Below, piece after piece: positions 24,125-36,321 of a stretch of DNA of 64,000 bases. A program made the translations under genes and the position numbers. Positions within the stretch are counted from its first letter, which is position 1, and each line of letters opens with the position of its first letter. The notes below the pieces were generated by a model. That model saw nothing but the letters and a program-made list of their open reading frames with translations, was not told the origin of the DNA and made no database searches. The stretch is from Haliclystus octoradiatus (Eukaryota > Cnidaria > Staurozoa > Stauromedusae > Haliclystidae). The stretch is taken from contig OU744449.1 of the NCBI GenBank assembly GCA_916610825.1, forward strand, positions 15,760,415 through 15,824,414. The letters run 5' to 3'.

Positions 24125-25085
24125 ATTGCGAGTGGTAATATTAATGAAATAAATATAACACAATTGAAAAATGTATTGGAAAAGACACATAATTAAGTAA
24201 TGCTCACAGTTACAGTACTATCCACCTTCTTGGATCACAATTATTACTGTTGGTATGAGAGCAATTGATCAAGATTGGAAATTACGCTGTTCATGGACAG
24301 ATTGTTAAAGCACCAAATCATTTCAATCTGATTATGCAACATATCAATTCAAGTTTAACAAATATGTCCACAGCTTCCTGATTGATTGGGAATGTAATAT
24401 AGATTCATTTTATGGCAATCATATATCATGAATATATGATGATATATAAGATGAACGGCATGTTATTTACAGTGGACATGCTAAGGAATGTATATTATGC
24501 CTTACATTTCAATAATACCAACATTACAATGGTATCATTTTGTGGGCATTTGTTGATAAGACATATATTAGTTTGATTAGTTAAAATAGAAAGCCTGCAT
24601 GTCATCATAGTAGTGTATCATGGTTTAATCATTTAGTAGATTTAATTTAGAAATAAGCTATTAGTATATGTAGCATTTAATAATGCAAATTATAATGTGG
24701 TGATAATTTCTTTATCCTAATCAAATCGGTTTAGATCCTTACAGGGTTATTCCGACCGGCATACATTAGTTTAAACAGTTCATGGATATTTTGTACTTTC
24801 ATGAACATCATGAGGTGTTTATGAACTATTCATAACCGTTAAATCGCTTAATATTTCGTGGACAGTCCATGAACAGAGAACAGTTCAGAAAAATCTTTTG
24901 CAGAGGATATCCAACACAAACTAACTTGTTGAATGATATATTACTGCAATTCAGTGAATCTATTCTATCTCAATCAACCATGGCAGACAATACATTTTCC
25001 AATTGCATTATATTTATTTCATTAATATTACCACTCGCAATTTCCCACTTCACTCTATTTTGATTGAACAAGAAAAGCAAGTTTA
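24095..25085. repeat. Inverted repeat made from the LINE 3' end
   Basis: The segment at about 24,098-24,185, starting TTCTTGTTCAATCAAAATAG, recurs as its reverse complement at about 24,990-25,082. It includes a shared GAGTGGTAATATTAATGAAA core and an ATTG-AAAATGTATT end. The arms are about 90 bp and enclose about 800 bp. Either a second, inverted LINE 3' end lies here, or the pair forms the ends of an inserted element. Between the arms there is AT-rich sequence and a GTTCATGAAC-type remnant, but no gene. Confidence 0.75.
24765..24890. mobile_element. Remnant of a GTTCATGAAC-type foldback element
   Basis: The stretch contains CAGTTCATGGATATTTTGTA, CTTTCATGAACATCATGAGG, TTATGAACTATTCATAAC, GTGGACAGTCCATGAACAG and GAACAGTTCAG. 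These are degenerate versions of the GTTCATGAAC palindromes found at 50,566-50,630, 51,961-53,529 and 57,595-58,271. The ends are not clear. Confidence 0.5.
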
Positions 25086-25089
25086 TAGT

Positions 25090-25900
25090 TGAATGTTGCG
25101 CTTTTTCAAATGGGTTTTGGGATGGTCCTGTGCTAATGATAGGCGAAGGTTATTCTACTTCCGACAACTGAACGGAATATGACTCATTTTTTCCGCAGAT
25201 TATAGCGTGTGTAGCTCGGAAACTCTAACTTGCAACTTGGTCGGTGAAATGTAGCTTGTATTGCACACATCTTAGATGAAGATCCTAATCAATCATGTGA
25301 TCTCAATAATGCCATTGGTGATAGTATAACATAAGTTGATGCTGAACGTATATTTTGAACACAATGACTAATTATATCTTTTTCATCTTTCACGTTGTAG
25401 CTTTACCACGTTATATAGGAGTTTTAGCTGAAATAAGTAGCCTTGATAGTCTTGATTGTTCCATTCTCGTCACAGTCTATATCCAATGAGTAGCCTTTCT
25501 TTCGAGATTAAATATTAAAGTAGCCTATGCCAGTATTTATGATGCCTGTCGTGCTTCTATTCCAAGTTTTCCACAGAATTCTATTGTTTTAGAGCATTTA
25601 TAGCACATTTCAACTCTAACCTTATTCTGATTTAGGACAAACGAAAGTAAAGGTTTTTTTTAAGTTATCGTTGTTCTGATTCACAGTATGATTTTCTCTG
25701 GTGATTTTGGTAGATTTTGTTGATAGAATATTGGAATTTAAGTGCCAACCTCATTTTCATGCCTTTGAAATAGAAATGTGTTAAATTTTGGGATAAATAA
25801 AGTTTGGATTTTCAAGGACTTCTAGTATGTTATAGAGCAGGCTTTGTTGATCATTTTGATATAAAAAACCTATTGTTGCAGTTAGTGGTGGGTTATACCT
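25090..25900. other. AT-rich sequence, nothing recognised
   Basis: I see no coding similarity, RNA gene or repeat structure between the inverted LINE end and the hAT transposase remnant. The 5' end of the hAT element must lie in or before this stretch, but I could not find its terminal repeat. Confidence 0.4.
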
Positions 25901-25914
25901 TGTTTTGAGCTATT

Positions 25915-27097
25915 TTGACTGAATTAAGATCAGACCGTGTTAAGTATTGTGGACGTACTGGAATTTCTTTGAGAGGACATCGTGATGACTCTAAGTATCA
26001 CACTAAACCAGGAGAGTATGCGAGAGAACCAGTAAGGAATTTTATTGAACTAGTGAATTTTAGGATAAGGGCATGTGACACTGCTCTCAAGGCACACTTA
26101 GAAACGTGTGCAGGAAATACAAGTTACTTATCTAAGACTACTCAGAATCAGCTTATTTCGATATTGCGGAGAGGTTATATCTGAGCAGATTGTTGATTCG
26201 GTTAGGCAAAACCTTTTTATTCTATCATAGCAGATGAGTGTCTTCATTGCTCTAAGAAAGAACAACTATCTTTAATGTTAAGGTATGTGGATGACAAATG
26301 TATGATGAGAGAAGAGTTTGTAGGTTTCTTCCATTGTAAATAGGATCTTACCGGAGCGAACATTGCCAGACCAATTAAGGAGGCTATTGCAGACATAGGT
26401 TTAGATTTGGACGACTGCTGCGGGCAGGGATATGATGGAGCATTCCCTATGGCTGGTTGTTTTAATGGTGTGTCTGCCAAAATATTAGAAGTAAATAGAA
26501 AGGTATATATAGAGATACGCTCACTGTGATAGTCATAGGTTAAACTTAATGATTTGTCAAACATGCTCCATTCCACTTGTTAAAAATGTATACGTCATGT
26601 CTACTAATCCAACGAGTAAATTGACATGGCGTGAGTGTTTCTTGAGATTTGCAGCATTCTATGCTGAAGATCTCCCCATGCTCAAGGCATTCGAAGGAGA
26701 AATGGATATGTGGGAGCAGTATTGGGGAAAGCAAAACAGTAGCTGCCTTCCAGACGGTCCACTGGCCACACTAGCGATGATGAATTGTAACTGCTTTGAC
26801 AATATCAATGTTTCATTATGAATATTAGCAACTGTACAATCAACATCGTGTGAGGCTGAGCGTAAAATCTCAATCATATGTAGACTGAAGACTTACACAA
26901 GATACACGATGACTGAGGATAGACTGACTGGTATTGCCTTGATGCAAGTCAATCAGGAAATGGAACCAGCTGTAGAGAAAGTGATAGTCAAGTTTTGTGC
27001 TGAGCGACGAAAGTTTGAAAATTTAATAGATATGAAAATACGATTTATTGATTTAATGGAGGGATATGTTATGACAATATTAGCTATCTGTCAATGA
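25915..27097 (+). pseudogene. hAT transposase remnant (P52rIPK/ZMYM-like, DUF4371 type)
   Basis: hAT transposases cut and paste elements with 8-bp target duplications. Pieces appear in family order: YCGRTGISLRGHRDD and NFIELVNFRIRACDTALKAH (25,915-26,184); KEQLSLMLRYVDDKCM and EEFVGFFHCK (26,250-26,343); LTGANIARPIKEAIADIGLD, then CCGQGYDGAFPMAGCFNGVS (26,348-26,490); HCDSHRLNLMICQTC (about 26,522-26,566); ECFLRFAAFYAEDLPMLKAF and LPDGPLATLAMMN (26,549-26,821); and the C-terminal dimerisation region SCEAERKISIICRLKTYTRY with TMTEDRLTGIALMQV (about 26,838-26,955). Much of the middle, between HCDSHRLNL and ECFLRF, is deleted. Stops and frame changes occur at about 26,181, 26,341, 26,525 and 26,819. 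It is inactive. Terminal inverted repeats were not found. Confidence 0.85.
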
Positions 27098-27239
27098 TTA
27101 GCTCACAATATTATTACTCAATCCTCTATGATTTGATATAGAGAATGTTAATCAGAAATAACAGGGAGATCTAAATTATATGTTTAAGGGAGTTGACCTC
27201 GCTCCTATATTTTACTATCACAATACATTATTACTATTT

Positions 27240-27345
27240 CTTATACAATTCTTGCCTTGATGCAAGTCCATCGGGAAACTGAACTAGATGTAGAGAAAGT
27301 GATAGCCCAGTTTTGTGCTGAGAAACGAAGATTGAAATTTTAATA
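27240..27345 (+). pseudogene. Second copy of the hAT C-terminal segment
   Basis: The sequence reads LALMQVHRETELDVEKVIAQ followed by FCAEKRR, then stop codons. It matches GIALMQVNQEMEPAVEKVI and FCAERRK at about 26,930-27,015. The spacing of about 320 bp suggests a local tandem duplication of the 3' end, or a second nested element of the same family. Confidence 0.7.
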
Positions 27346-30300
27346 GATATGAACATACGATTTATCAAGATGAATTTCTAATTTCAGAATTTCCTAGGAA
27401 AGCAGAGTTCTGTATCTTGACCATAAATGCTTAGCTTGCATAGTAGGTAACAAATTTTTGGAAGACATGCTGAGAGCCTTCACGTGGCGTCCTCTTTGAG
27501 TACCATGGAATATCATGGGAAACTAATTCTTAGCGTTCGAACTGCAATACGATATCCTCAAATAGATTTTGCAATGTTATGCATGTAAATGTAACTGGAT
27601 TTTGATTTACCTGTACCTTTTTGATGTCTCGTTTCTACTTTGAAAATCTCGATTTTAAACTTAAACTTTGAAATGATAATTGAAAAATGTCTTTTTAATG
27701 ATTTAGTAATACTTAAATAATCCGAAGGAGTGCAATAAATACTTTGCAGCACCCACTACCTTGGCAGGCCCGGATAGAGGGGGGTCGCATATGTAAATTT
27801 AAAAATGTACCTTTTCCCTCGATAGCGTAATCATGATGTAATCTGGTTTTCTGCACGATATTCTGCTAAGATTTGATAAATGATGGATCATGTCTATGAG
27901 GTAGGGACTTTTTAACTGAATGAACATTGCAAACGTCATCGCTCCCGACACTGAATCGATTGAACAGCTTGCAAGCAATCAAATGATCTCAGTCCATTGT
28001 GATTGGGTAATGATCAGAAACTTTAACAATTGATGTACTTCGATAGCACTTGACATGAATTCTGTTTGGCACCTGACTGGTTAGATGAAAGTTTTGATTC
28101 TCTTCGATAACAGTTGACAAACTTTGTAACAATCGTGACATAGAAAATGTCAAACTGCAGATTAAGGCAAGTATTTGATTGAACGAATATCAAGCCTGTC
28201 CATGCTTTACGCAATATGATTGGTTTTAGAACAATTAACAAACTACTTCAATCTTGGACATATTTCACAGAGAAATAATCTACACATATTCGTTAAAGAG
28301 ATTCTAAAACCACGAGCGGTAAACTTACTTATTTTTGACACACGGTTATTTTGTTGGGGTGCAGTAATGAGCCATGAATGTTGTTTTGATCACTTACTCA
28401 CTTAGTATACAGTATCTTCGAACATTTAAATTATAATCTGATCTTTGATGTGTGAGGGAGAATTATCATCGAAGGAATTCAGACGGTGAAAGTTATTATA
28501 TCTGCAGCTTTGGCTTCAATATTCTGAGAAAATTCACTCGTTTGCCAAATCGTAAAGTCGATACAAGTTGTCATATTTGCCATATATGTCCTCCAGAATA
28601 TGGAATTATCAATGTGACTGTTAACTTTGTGAAACAAAAATAAATGTCATCTCGTTATTCATTTACATTATTGATTTGCTTTGCAACTTTACAGCAGCTC
28701 AATTGTTTACAAATATACACTTTTTCTTCTCTGTATGCATGTGCTCAATTATGAACTGTTAGTCAACTATGAGATCTAGAAACTGGGTAATCATTAATTG
28801 AGAAAGAGATGTTGGCTTCATCCCAAATTATGAGCCTACTGTATCAATGTTTTGATTTTGATTTATTGGATTGTGGAGAACCGTAGAAATGATTCCAGCG
28901 GCGATTAGTAGTCAAAGATCAGAAAGGATATCAGTGCTGTCTGTTGATAATTAATTTAATTAGCTAACTATACTATTTAATTAATCTTTTATCACTATGC
29001 TTTCAAATTCGATTGAACAACGTACATCACCTATATTTACAATTTCGTCAAAATTGATTTTAGTCTGCACGCAGCTAATATTGCCTTGATTGGTCATTTA
29101 ATGTAACGGTATCCAATTTAGAAACAATTTAAGATTCCCCATTTATTAAACAAAATAAATGATGAAAAAGATTGTTGGTGCCTTGGGATTGTTAAATGAC
29201 TATTTATTTCCTCTTCCAGGGCCGTTGCAGTAGGGGGGTTTTGTCCCCTAATATAGGCGTGGCAATTTGATTACGTCATTTTGACAGGGGTATTCAAAAT
29301 CTTGTATCCTGGCCTGATTCTGGGGAATAGCCGCATGTATCTGTGCATGCCTGTGCATAGCGAGTTAGTGTAAATTCACATTTAGATCATGAAAAGAATA
29401 TCTTACAGAAATATTCACTCACGAACAACTCAGACAAAAGTTAAAAATAGTTATAACCAAAGTAAGTTATAACCTAGCGTAGCTATAGGATCAACCTATT
29501 TCGAAGGACTAATGCGTGTCTACTTATTATAGATTTGAAAAGGACTGCAGTCACACAAAATACGCAACTAATATGTGTCACTAGACTAGTCACAAAAGAA
29601 CAGTCGCATCGTTCGCCATTTGTGTTAAAACGTAATCTATATCAAATTCAACACGCTTAATGGCGCTACGAGAAATTATTTCGATCGCGCGTTTCAATTG
29701 ACTTTATTCTGCTTCTGGAATCACAAATTACATATTTTTTACGTAACTCGCGAGATTATTTGTCTGTTCATGGCTCACCCTTGTCAAAAACAAAATTTTG
29801 TTGCTTTTAGGAGCTACGTCACCTCAAAGATAACGTTGCGTGATCAGCCTACTCATAAGTCTGTTAGAATAACCACACGATATGTGACTTATGCCGTCAT
29901 AAAGATAGATCCAATCCCGTTTTTTCTCGGCGACATTTGGGTCAAAACATCAATTTGAAGCCATTTTTCATCAAGAAATAATTTCCAGATCGAAAAAAGA
30001 ATTACGCCATTGTTTTTTTCATGTTAGGTTCTACTGCATACGTAAAGGATAATCTGTGGTTTTATTCTCATTTAAAGATTGTGCTCTCTTGAAAGCCACC
30101 AGTTCAAAACAATGATTATCTCGTTTTTCCGTGCACTTCTGCGTTTCCGCTGTTTAGACCCACCGCGTTCAGCACACCGTGAGAAGCACGATTTTACTTT
30201 CGGTTAGTGTTGCTTAATGTTGCCATAAGCCTAGCTCTAGGTTGGGAACCCAATCAACATTATATTCATCAAATAGTTTTGCTGCCTTACCAAAAACAAT

Positions 30301-30576
30301 TTGCTTAAAGCAAACACAACCTTTGTTAAGAATATTTTCTGTTATGTCCTTGCGATTTACGGCAGCTATTCATTTCGTTTTGCTTCTTCGAGATTGCTCC
30401 TCAGTTTGATCTCCATGTGTTGTGATTATAGCAGGGAATCTGTAGTAGGAACCTTTATTACATCACTTTTATTACCACATTGATATATCATACAAAAAAC
30501 CATAGTTTCAAAAGTAAAACAACAAATTAAATTCACTCACTGAGAATAAACGAAAGTTGCGTGTAACCAGCATTGC
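27346..30576. other. AT-rich, no gene seen
   Basis: The open frames here are under 90 codons, have no recognisable domain or start context and overlap on both strands. I see no tRNA, no terminal repeats and no tandem arrays. GC-richer words around 27,765-27,790 and 29,220-29,330 have no pattern I recognise. Confidence 0.4.
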
Positions 30577-30812
30577 CAGAGCCATCTATTTACAAGAGTT
30601 GGGACACTGATGTCATTTATGTTTTTTGGCCTGCATCCGAGCACGTTTCAACAGCAGTGCGCATGTGCAAGAGAATGTTGTGTCTTTTTCAGCCATTTTG
30701 GAACTCTGTGAAATGGTTTGCGATTGTTTAACAAGAGTAATACAACCATTTATGAGTTGTCTTTCTCCATATTTATTTGCTAGACTCTCAAAGTTAGAAT
30801 AAAATTTTTAAA
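30577..30812 (+). mobile_element. Fragment of the 54,270-55,160 hAT-like element
   Basis: From 30,577 the plus strand reads CAGAGCCATCTATTTACAAG and continues for about 235 bp to GACTCTCAAAGTTAGAATAA. This matches the minus strand of 55,160 down to about 54,939, including CAGCAGTGCGCATGTGCAAG and TTTAACAAGAGTAAT. It is one end of the element; the matching opposite terminal repeat is not found nearby, so the copy is truncated. Confidence 0.85.
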
Positions 30813-31590
30813 GACCAAAACGTTGCTGAAGGAAAGTCTTTTCACTTCCTTCACGTTTTAGTCTGGACGCCGGCTAAACACCAACAGATGTCGGATATTC
30901 GGGATTGCGTCTTGATACTACTTTCCCAAAAATTTGAAATGTTGGCCATCAAATATTATCATGTGTTGTTAGCACATAAGGCAGACAAGTTACACATCGA
31001 GATCAACGTCGGTTACCATGAAGTGTAATGCAATCATGTTTCTATGAATGTGATTGTCATGGGTTGGATTTCGAAGATAGAAAAGTTTCTATCTCGAGCC
31101 CGATCTCAAGTAGCTATCCGGCCTGAGGCCTCTGTCCCCGTAGGCCGTGAAGAAACAACGCTGGTATATAATATGCAGTTGTTTTTCAGTTTTCAGTTTA
31201 CGTTGAATGTAATGACTTATATAATCCATAGTAGAATTTAAAAATCATCGCTGCTGCCACCTCGCTCATTACTTTGTAGTAGTACTCTAATATATGTATT
31301 ATCTAATTCAACTCTTAGGTGGGATTTAGTCCCTGCCACAGGCACGCTCTCCGGTGTCCCAGGTGTTACAAAAAGACTGTCGTTGTGTTTGCCTTAATCA
31401 CTCAATGAAATACGCATTAGGTCATGACGCAGGCAATTATAATTGTGTAGACTATAGTCTGCATTGTGACCTTTGAGTTAGAATCAGCATTACAAACTCT
31501 GGCGAATTGAGCCACTGTCACGAGTATGGATTAAATAGTCTCATAAGTTTCTTATCTCTGTTAAACACAGTAATGACGTGTGTCTTATGT
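30813..31590. other. No gene seen
   Basis: A 65-codon frame at 31,044-31,241 has no recognisable features. Nothing else stands out. Confidence 0.35.
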
Positions 31591-31592
31591 AA

Positions 31593-32860
31593 CTATAAGT
31601 GTGGCTTCAACATAGTTGCATAGAGATGTTTAAAGGTTGGTTTGATTATTGGGTGGTACGAATTGATCATTAATGCCTGACCTTGCGTTGAATTTGGTTT
31701 CTTTTGCTTCGAGGTATCACAGGAATACTCTCTATATATGTTGGTGATCACGGCCAAGGTTTTCTTTTCTGGATAACCTTCAGCGCAAAACAACAGATAC
31801 AGATTGTACAATCGCAATAGGAGGAGATTACGATCAAATAATAATTCGCACATATTGGATGCTTTGTGCCTTGACTATACCCCCATTTTGTGTCAGGGCT
31901 ATGTTGCGAATGAACTGGGAGGATGCTATGTACGTCTCTTGCTTTGACGTAGAAATCAGTTTTCAGTGTATCTCCTCCGATGTGCACGTCGAGGTCTAAA
32001 AATGCAACATCCGTTGTCGAAATCGTTGCTGAAAATCTTAGCCGAGTGTGAATATTGTTACGACCGTTGATGAACATCCCTAGTGCTTCGTTACCATGTT
32101 TCCATATCAGAAGTATGTCATCTAGGTAACGCAAAAGTAACGAAGGATGTTCTTAGTATGTTCTTCTACGTCTGTCATATAAATGTTGGCATAGCCATAG
32201 GAGCAAATCTTGTGACCATTGCGGTGCCCGAGATTTGCAGGTAGTATTGGTTATTGAACATAAAATAACTTGTTGACAATATTATGTGCATGTATATAAT
32301 GTCTACTGGTGTTCAGATTTGAGGGCCTCTAAAGATCTGATTGTGCTTGTTCACAAACGATTGTATAAACCTCAATCCCATGCACCATCTTTATGTTGGT
32401 GTAGTGCAGATACGTCAAGAGTAACTAGCAATGATTTCTCCTCAACCACGATGTTTTTGATAATTTTAAGGAAATCTTGGATGTCCCTGACGTGGGACTC
32501 GATACGCCTTCTGAGTGGTTTCATGGCATCGTCCACAAACGCTGATAGTCTTTCGATGTGTGAGTTAAAGCTAGAGACAATGAGTCTCCCTCGTATATCA
32601 GGCGTGTGGATCTTTGTTAAGGTATAGAACAGTGTTTTGGTTGGCATGGATGTGAGTAAGGATAATGTATTTGTATCAATTAATCCTTGTCGTTCTAATC
32701 TTTTGAGAAAATTCGTGATTGATGTGCACATACAGGATGTGTGGTCAATGGTGCCTAGATGGTGATATATCGTAGTGTCCTGCAAGTGTTTCAGAACTTT
32801 ACCTATATATGGCTTTGCCCGTTTGAAAATAAGCCTGTGCTGCATATTCAATGTCTTAAT
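31593..32860 (-). pseudogene. Reverse transcriptase remnant of a Penelope-like element
   Basis: Reading the minus strand: HLQDTTIYHHLG, FLKRLERQGLIDTNTLSLL, KTLFYTLTKIHTPDIRGRLI, VSSFNSHIERLSAFVDDAMK and SLLVTLDVSALHQH (32,851-32,372). This is the fingers and palm start, with the first catalytic D in LDVSALH. After a frame change come NNQYYLQISGTAMVTRFAP (about 32,260-32,200) and MRYLDDILLIWKHGNEALGM with the catalytic DD (from 32,134), then TDVAFLDLDVHIGGDTLKTD and DFYVKARDVHSILPVH. Past 31,850 a shifted frame gives INSYHPIIKPTFKHLYATML, as in the RT thumb. The chain 'YTLPKIHK-G-RPIVSS', 'TLDVSSLY', 'GTAMGT--AP' and 'RYIDDIF-IW-HG' is specific to Penelope-like RTs. The GIY-YIG endonuclease is not seen. 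Several frameshifts make it inactive. Confidence 0.88.
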
Positions 32861-34040
32861 CTCTTTCAGGACCGCGTGAGTGTGGCCTCACAGTCACTCG
32901 TTTGTGATTACGTTTGTATAATAGACGATCAACATGGAGGTCGTGCTGGAACAGTGTTGCTTCCAATGAGAGACTCCCACTGTGGGATGGTCGCTCAATG
33001 CCCTATGCTGTGTGGATCTGTAAAGGCCCTGTACCATTATACCATTGTACGGATTCTCGATATGTAAGCTAGATTTGGCCAAGTATACTGAGACGTGGTG
33101 AATTTTGGGCCATAAGATAGACCCTCAATTGGTCACTTGAGAGCCGTATATCAGATATATTTACTACCGTACCTCTAAGCATATTCATTGAATACAGATA
33201 AAAAAATTAAGGAAGCATGTGGAATTGGATCGTTAAAATAACCCTATATTTTTAATTGGAGGTATTACCGGCATTATGATTGGTTTAATGGTAGCTGTTT
33301 GTTGGTAATCAAAGCATTTATAGTATTCGGTTATGGATCATAGTTAGTGTCCGGTTGATTAATATATATTTTTGATATTTAAAGACGAAACCGCACTCAC
33401 CTTAGATGGTTTTCAGGAGGGTCCTCTACAATTAAGTTACGTCTATTCAATGTCATTGGTGACAGTGGCCAGGAGGTTTAACAGAGTAAATTTGTGGTGC
33501 TGCATTCCGTTCTGAAGTTGGTTGCAGTTGGCGTTAGTTATCCTGTGTTGCGCCTCCAGAAGATGGATCGATATTTTCTGTGAGCTTTTTGGTGAGCTCA
33601 GCAGGCAGGCATTGCGGTTTGGCTAGCGTTGAGGATATCTGCGGACTACTATGCCTTTTCGACAGCCGGTCTAATTGCGGTAAGTAGTTTACCGTAATGG
33701 TGAAGGTAGGTCAGAACTATCACGATGTCATAGGGAAATTGTCAAATAGCTATACATATTCGAAATATATAACAAGATGCATGCAAGGCTCCATGCATGC
33801 ATATCATCTGTGATGGTTCTGTCTTGTGGGCAATAAGCTCCTTTGGAATCACGTTTTGAGTATGTTTCATTCATAAAGCATGGTTTATGGATACTGGTCC
33901 ATAAGATACGGCAGGCGTATTTCATAAAAATAGTAACTGTTAGAAGTTTGACTGTCATCAGTATTGGTATTGATAGCGACCAAGTAACAGTTCATTGGGA
34001 AATGGATCCTCTCTGATGTGATTTTGGCTTTGTTTCGATC
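32861..34040. other. No gene recognised
   Basis: A 62-codon minus-strand frame (32,894-33,082) lies upstream of the Penelope-like RT and might be its decayed 5' part, but I see no similarity. The rest, to 34,040, shows nothing I can support. Confidence 0.35.
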
Positions 34041-34044
34041 ATTC

Positions 34045-34168
34045 TAAAGAGCTATTTTAAGGTTTGGGGTTTCTTGGGAATTATGAAGTGTTTTAACATC
34101 TGAATGTGTTCTTTGGACAAACGGAAAAAATTTCAAACATCCCTCTATTGTGAATTGGGCATTCTTTT
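34045..34168 (-). repeat. Isolated satellite monomer, inverted relative to the main array
   Basis: The plus strand reads AGAGCTATTTTAAGGTTTGG, GGTTTCTTGGGAATTATGAA, GTGTTCTTTGGACAAACGG and CCCTCTATTGTGAATTGGGC. This is the reverse complement of a type E-like monomer from 1-17,960, in the same order and spacing over about one monomer length. A further partial match, GATTCGAAAGAGCTATCTTG, follows to about 34,195. It is diverged and solitary, about 16 kb from the array edge. Confidence 0.8.
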
Positions 34169-34169
34169 G

Positions 34170-35419
34170 ATGATTCGAAAGAGCTATCTTGAGATTTTCT
34201 AGATATTTACTGTGCGTAGAGAATGAACCCTTCTAGATATGAGACCCCTTTAATAGGGGTGTTTGATTTATGAAATATTTGAAAATATCTTGATGAAATG
34301 TGACATATTTTCAATTTTGAAAGCGTTTTATTATATCTATGCGGCAGTTCTACATGTAAATGAGAGTATACATACAGGTATTGCAAACATAAATTAATCA
34401 GTAACACTGAAATATTTGTGAATAACAAAAATCAAATTTGTATAATTAAAAATGTCAACGCTATATCTTTGTTGTCTAACTTACTATGACTAACATACAT
34501 TACTATTTTAAGAGTTAGTCATGTAATTATAATTGATATAGTTGAATAATATTTCTTCTACTTTTATCGATGAAAGTCTAAAAGTCTGTAAAATCCGTTT
34601 TCTTCTGCTCTGCAATGGCCACGTGCTCAATGTTTTGATTTTTCGATGACATCGTTCTTCAGCATTTACAATTTCGTAGTTTTATTTACAATAAGAATTA
34701 AAGTTTGACTTTATCAGTTTGTAAAAACAGCCATACTCATTGAATATATATATATATTGCTTAAGCTGTCAAGTTATTACTGCATATTTTATGTACTAAT
34801 ATACCAATCTTTGAACCGATCATGTTCAATTCCATTTATTCCAAACTGTCGAGCCAAAACGATGTACCAAACTGTTTGTGTCGCGGTTCAAAGCAACCTG
34901 TAAGATTAAGGTAATACTACAATTAAACTACAGAATGGGTGTGATACTCTAACTTTTTTATAAACTTCCTCGTAAAGACCCGTAGATTGCGCAATATGAC
35001 TGCGAAAATGATTATTATAAGGTAAAACTCGAATGCCTCAACATGAGATAGTCCATAGTACCGTAAAAGCAATTGTTGAAGTTGGAATAAGTAACTTTGG
35101 CGGAGATATTCATCTCGCCTTCGATCAATAGCTGTGTTAGTCAATATTAGAACAGATAATCATAACAATTTTAATCTATCTTAATCAAATAAACAAGTAT
35201 CCCATGCGTCTCTCCGCCGCAACTCTAAATGTTTAACCATTAAAAAATGGAATAAAAACGAAATAAAGTATACTGTACATCCTTCTTATTTACAGAGGTG
35301 AATGTCATAGGTGTCTTTTTCAGGAGTATCATACTAACCTGACATAATTATGCCACTATATCATGATTGTACTGTGTGTCATCTTCATTCATTCTGTGTT
35401 CAGTAGTACTCCCAAAACT
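34170..35419. other. AT-rich, nothing recognised
   Basis: It contains a short (TA)n run near 34,746-34,757 and small unremarkable frames on both strands. Confidence 0.35.
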
Positions 35420-36321
35420 ATAATAAATTAAACAAAGAAAGTATAATTTACATGTTGTGAGTTTAGTGGTCTCATTTCATCCTCTATGGTGCAAATTTAT
35501 CCCAGCCTTGAGCAACTTCAATGTATGCCTGTAATAATGCCGATATTGTGTTGGCAGAATTAACTGTAATTAGTTAAACTGAGCCTCCACACCACGACAA
35601 GTTCCAGCAGTTCGACTTCGTGGAGGACATGCAGGTATCCCTAGTGCTATATTTATCAGTCAGGATATCTTCATTCAGATCAATCCATTGAGTTTACGTT
35701 GCAGTCTAGTATTGAAAAAAATGCAATTTATGATAGGAAAGAGGGCCTAAGTATAACTATTTTTGCAACAGTTAGCAAATGAAAACTCATGGAACATCCT
35801 AAAATAAATCCTACGATCGAAAAATAGGCAATCTTATGTGTAAATCATCCATACAATGCATGACGACAGTGTTGTTGAATCGGATCATGTCGGATAACTT
35901 GTGGACGTGTACGGATGAAGATTTTCTACTTTCCTGGTTACCAATAGATACGTATGATGCCTTGAAAGATATTTTCTTCATTATAGCTTATAAAAATGTT
36001 GCTACGTTATTTATATTCGGGATTCATTGGATCCGAATAAAAAATAATCCGGAAACCGGAAAAAATGATCAAAATGCCGGATAAAATCCGAAGACGATAT
36101 ATCCGAGACAGTTACGGATTACCGGTTCAAAAGATTCTTGTACGGAATAACGGATCAAGGAAGATAACCGGACCGGATTAAACACCCGGATTACTTGTAC
36201 CTAATCTTCTGATAATTGCAGAGCCTAACCTCTAGCTGGTGCTGAATAATCGAGGCTACTCATCACTCTGACGTCACAATGGCCATCAAAAGAAACAATA
36301 GATTAATTATAGATTTTATTT

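Larger units (their letters stand above)
20805..24190 (+). mobile_element. 5'-truncated non-LTR retrotransposon (CR1/L2 group), interrupted by a SINE
   Basis: In order on the plus strand: an ORF1-like C-terminal piece (20,805-21,206), an APE-type endonuclease (21,207-22,220), a linker (22,221-22,444), a SINE insertion (22,445-22,810), and the RT plus C-terminal region (22,823-24,124). This is the normal order of a CR1/L2-group LINE. The 5' end abuts the RNase H remnant of the LTR element, consistent with a 5'-truncated insertion. Stops and frameshifts are spread through the RT. The terminal non-coding part, to about 24,185, is repeated in inverse orientation near 24,985-25,080. Confidence 0.85.
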
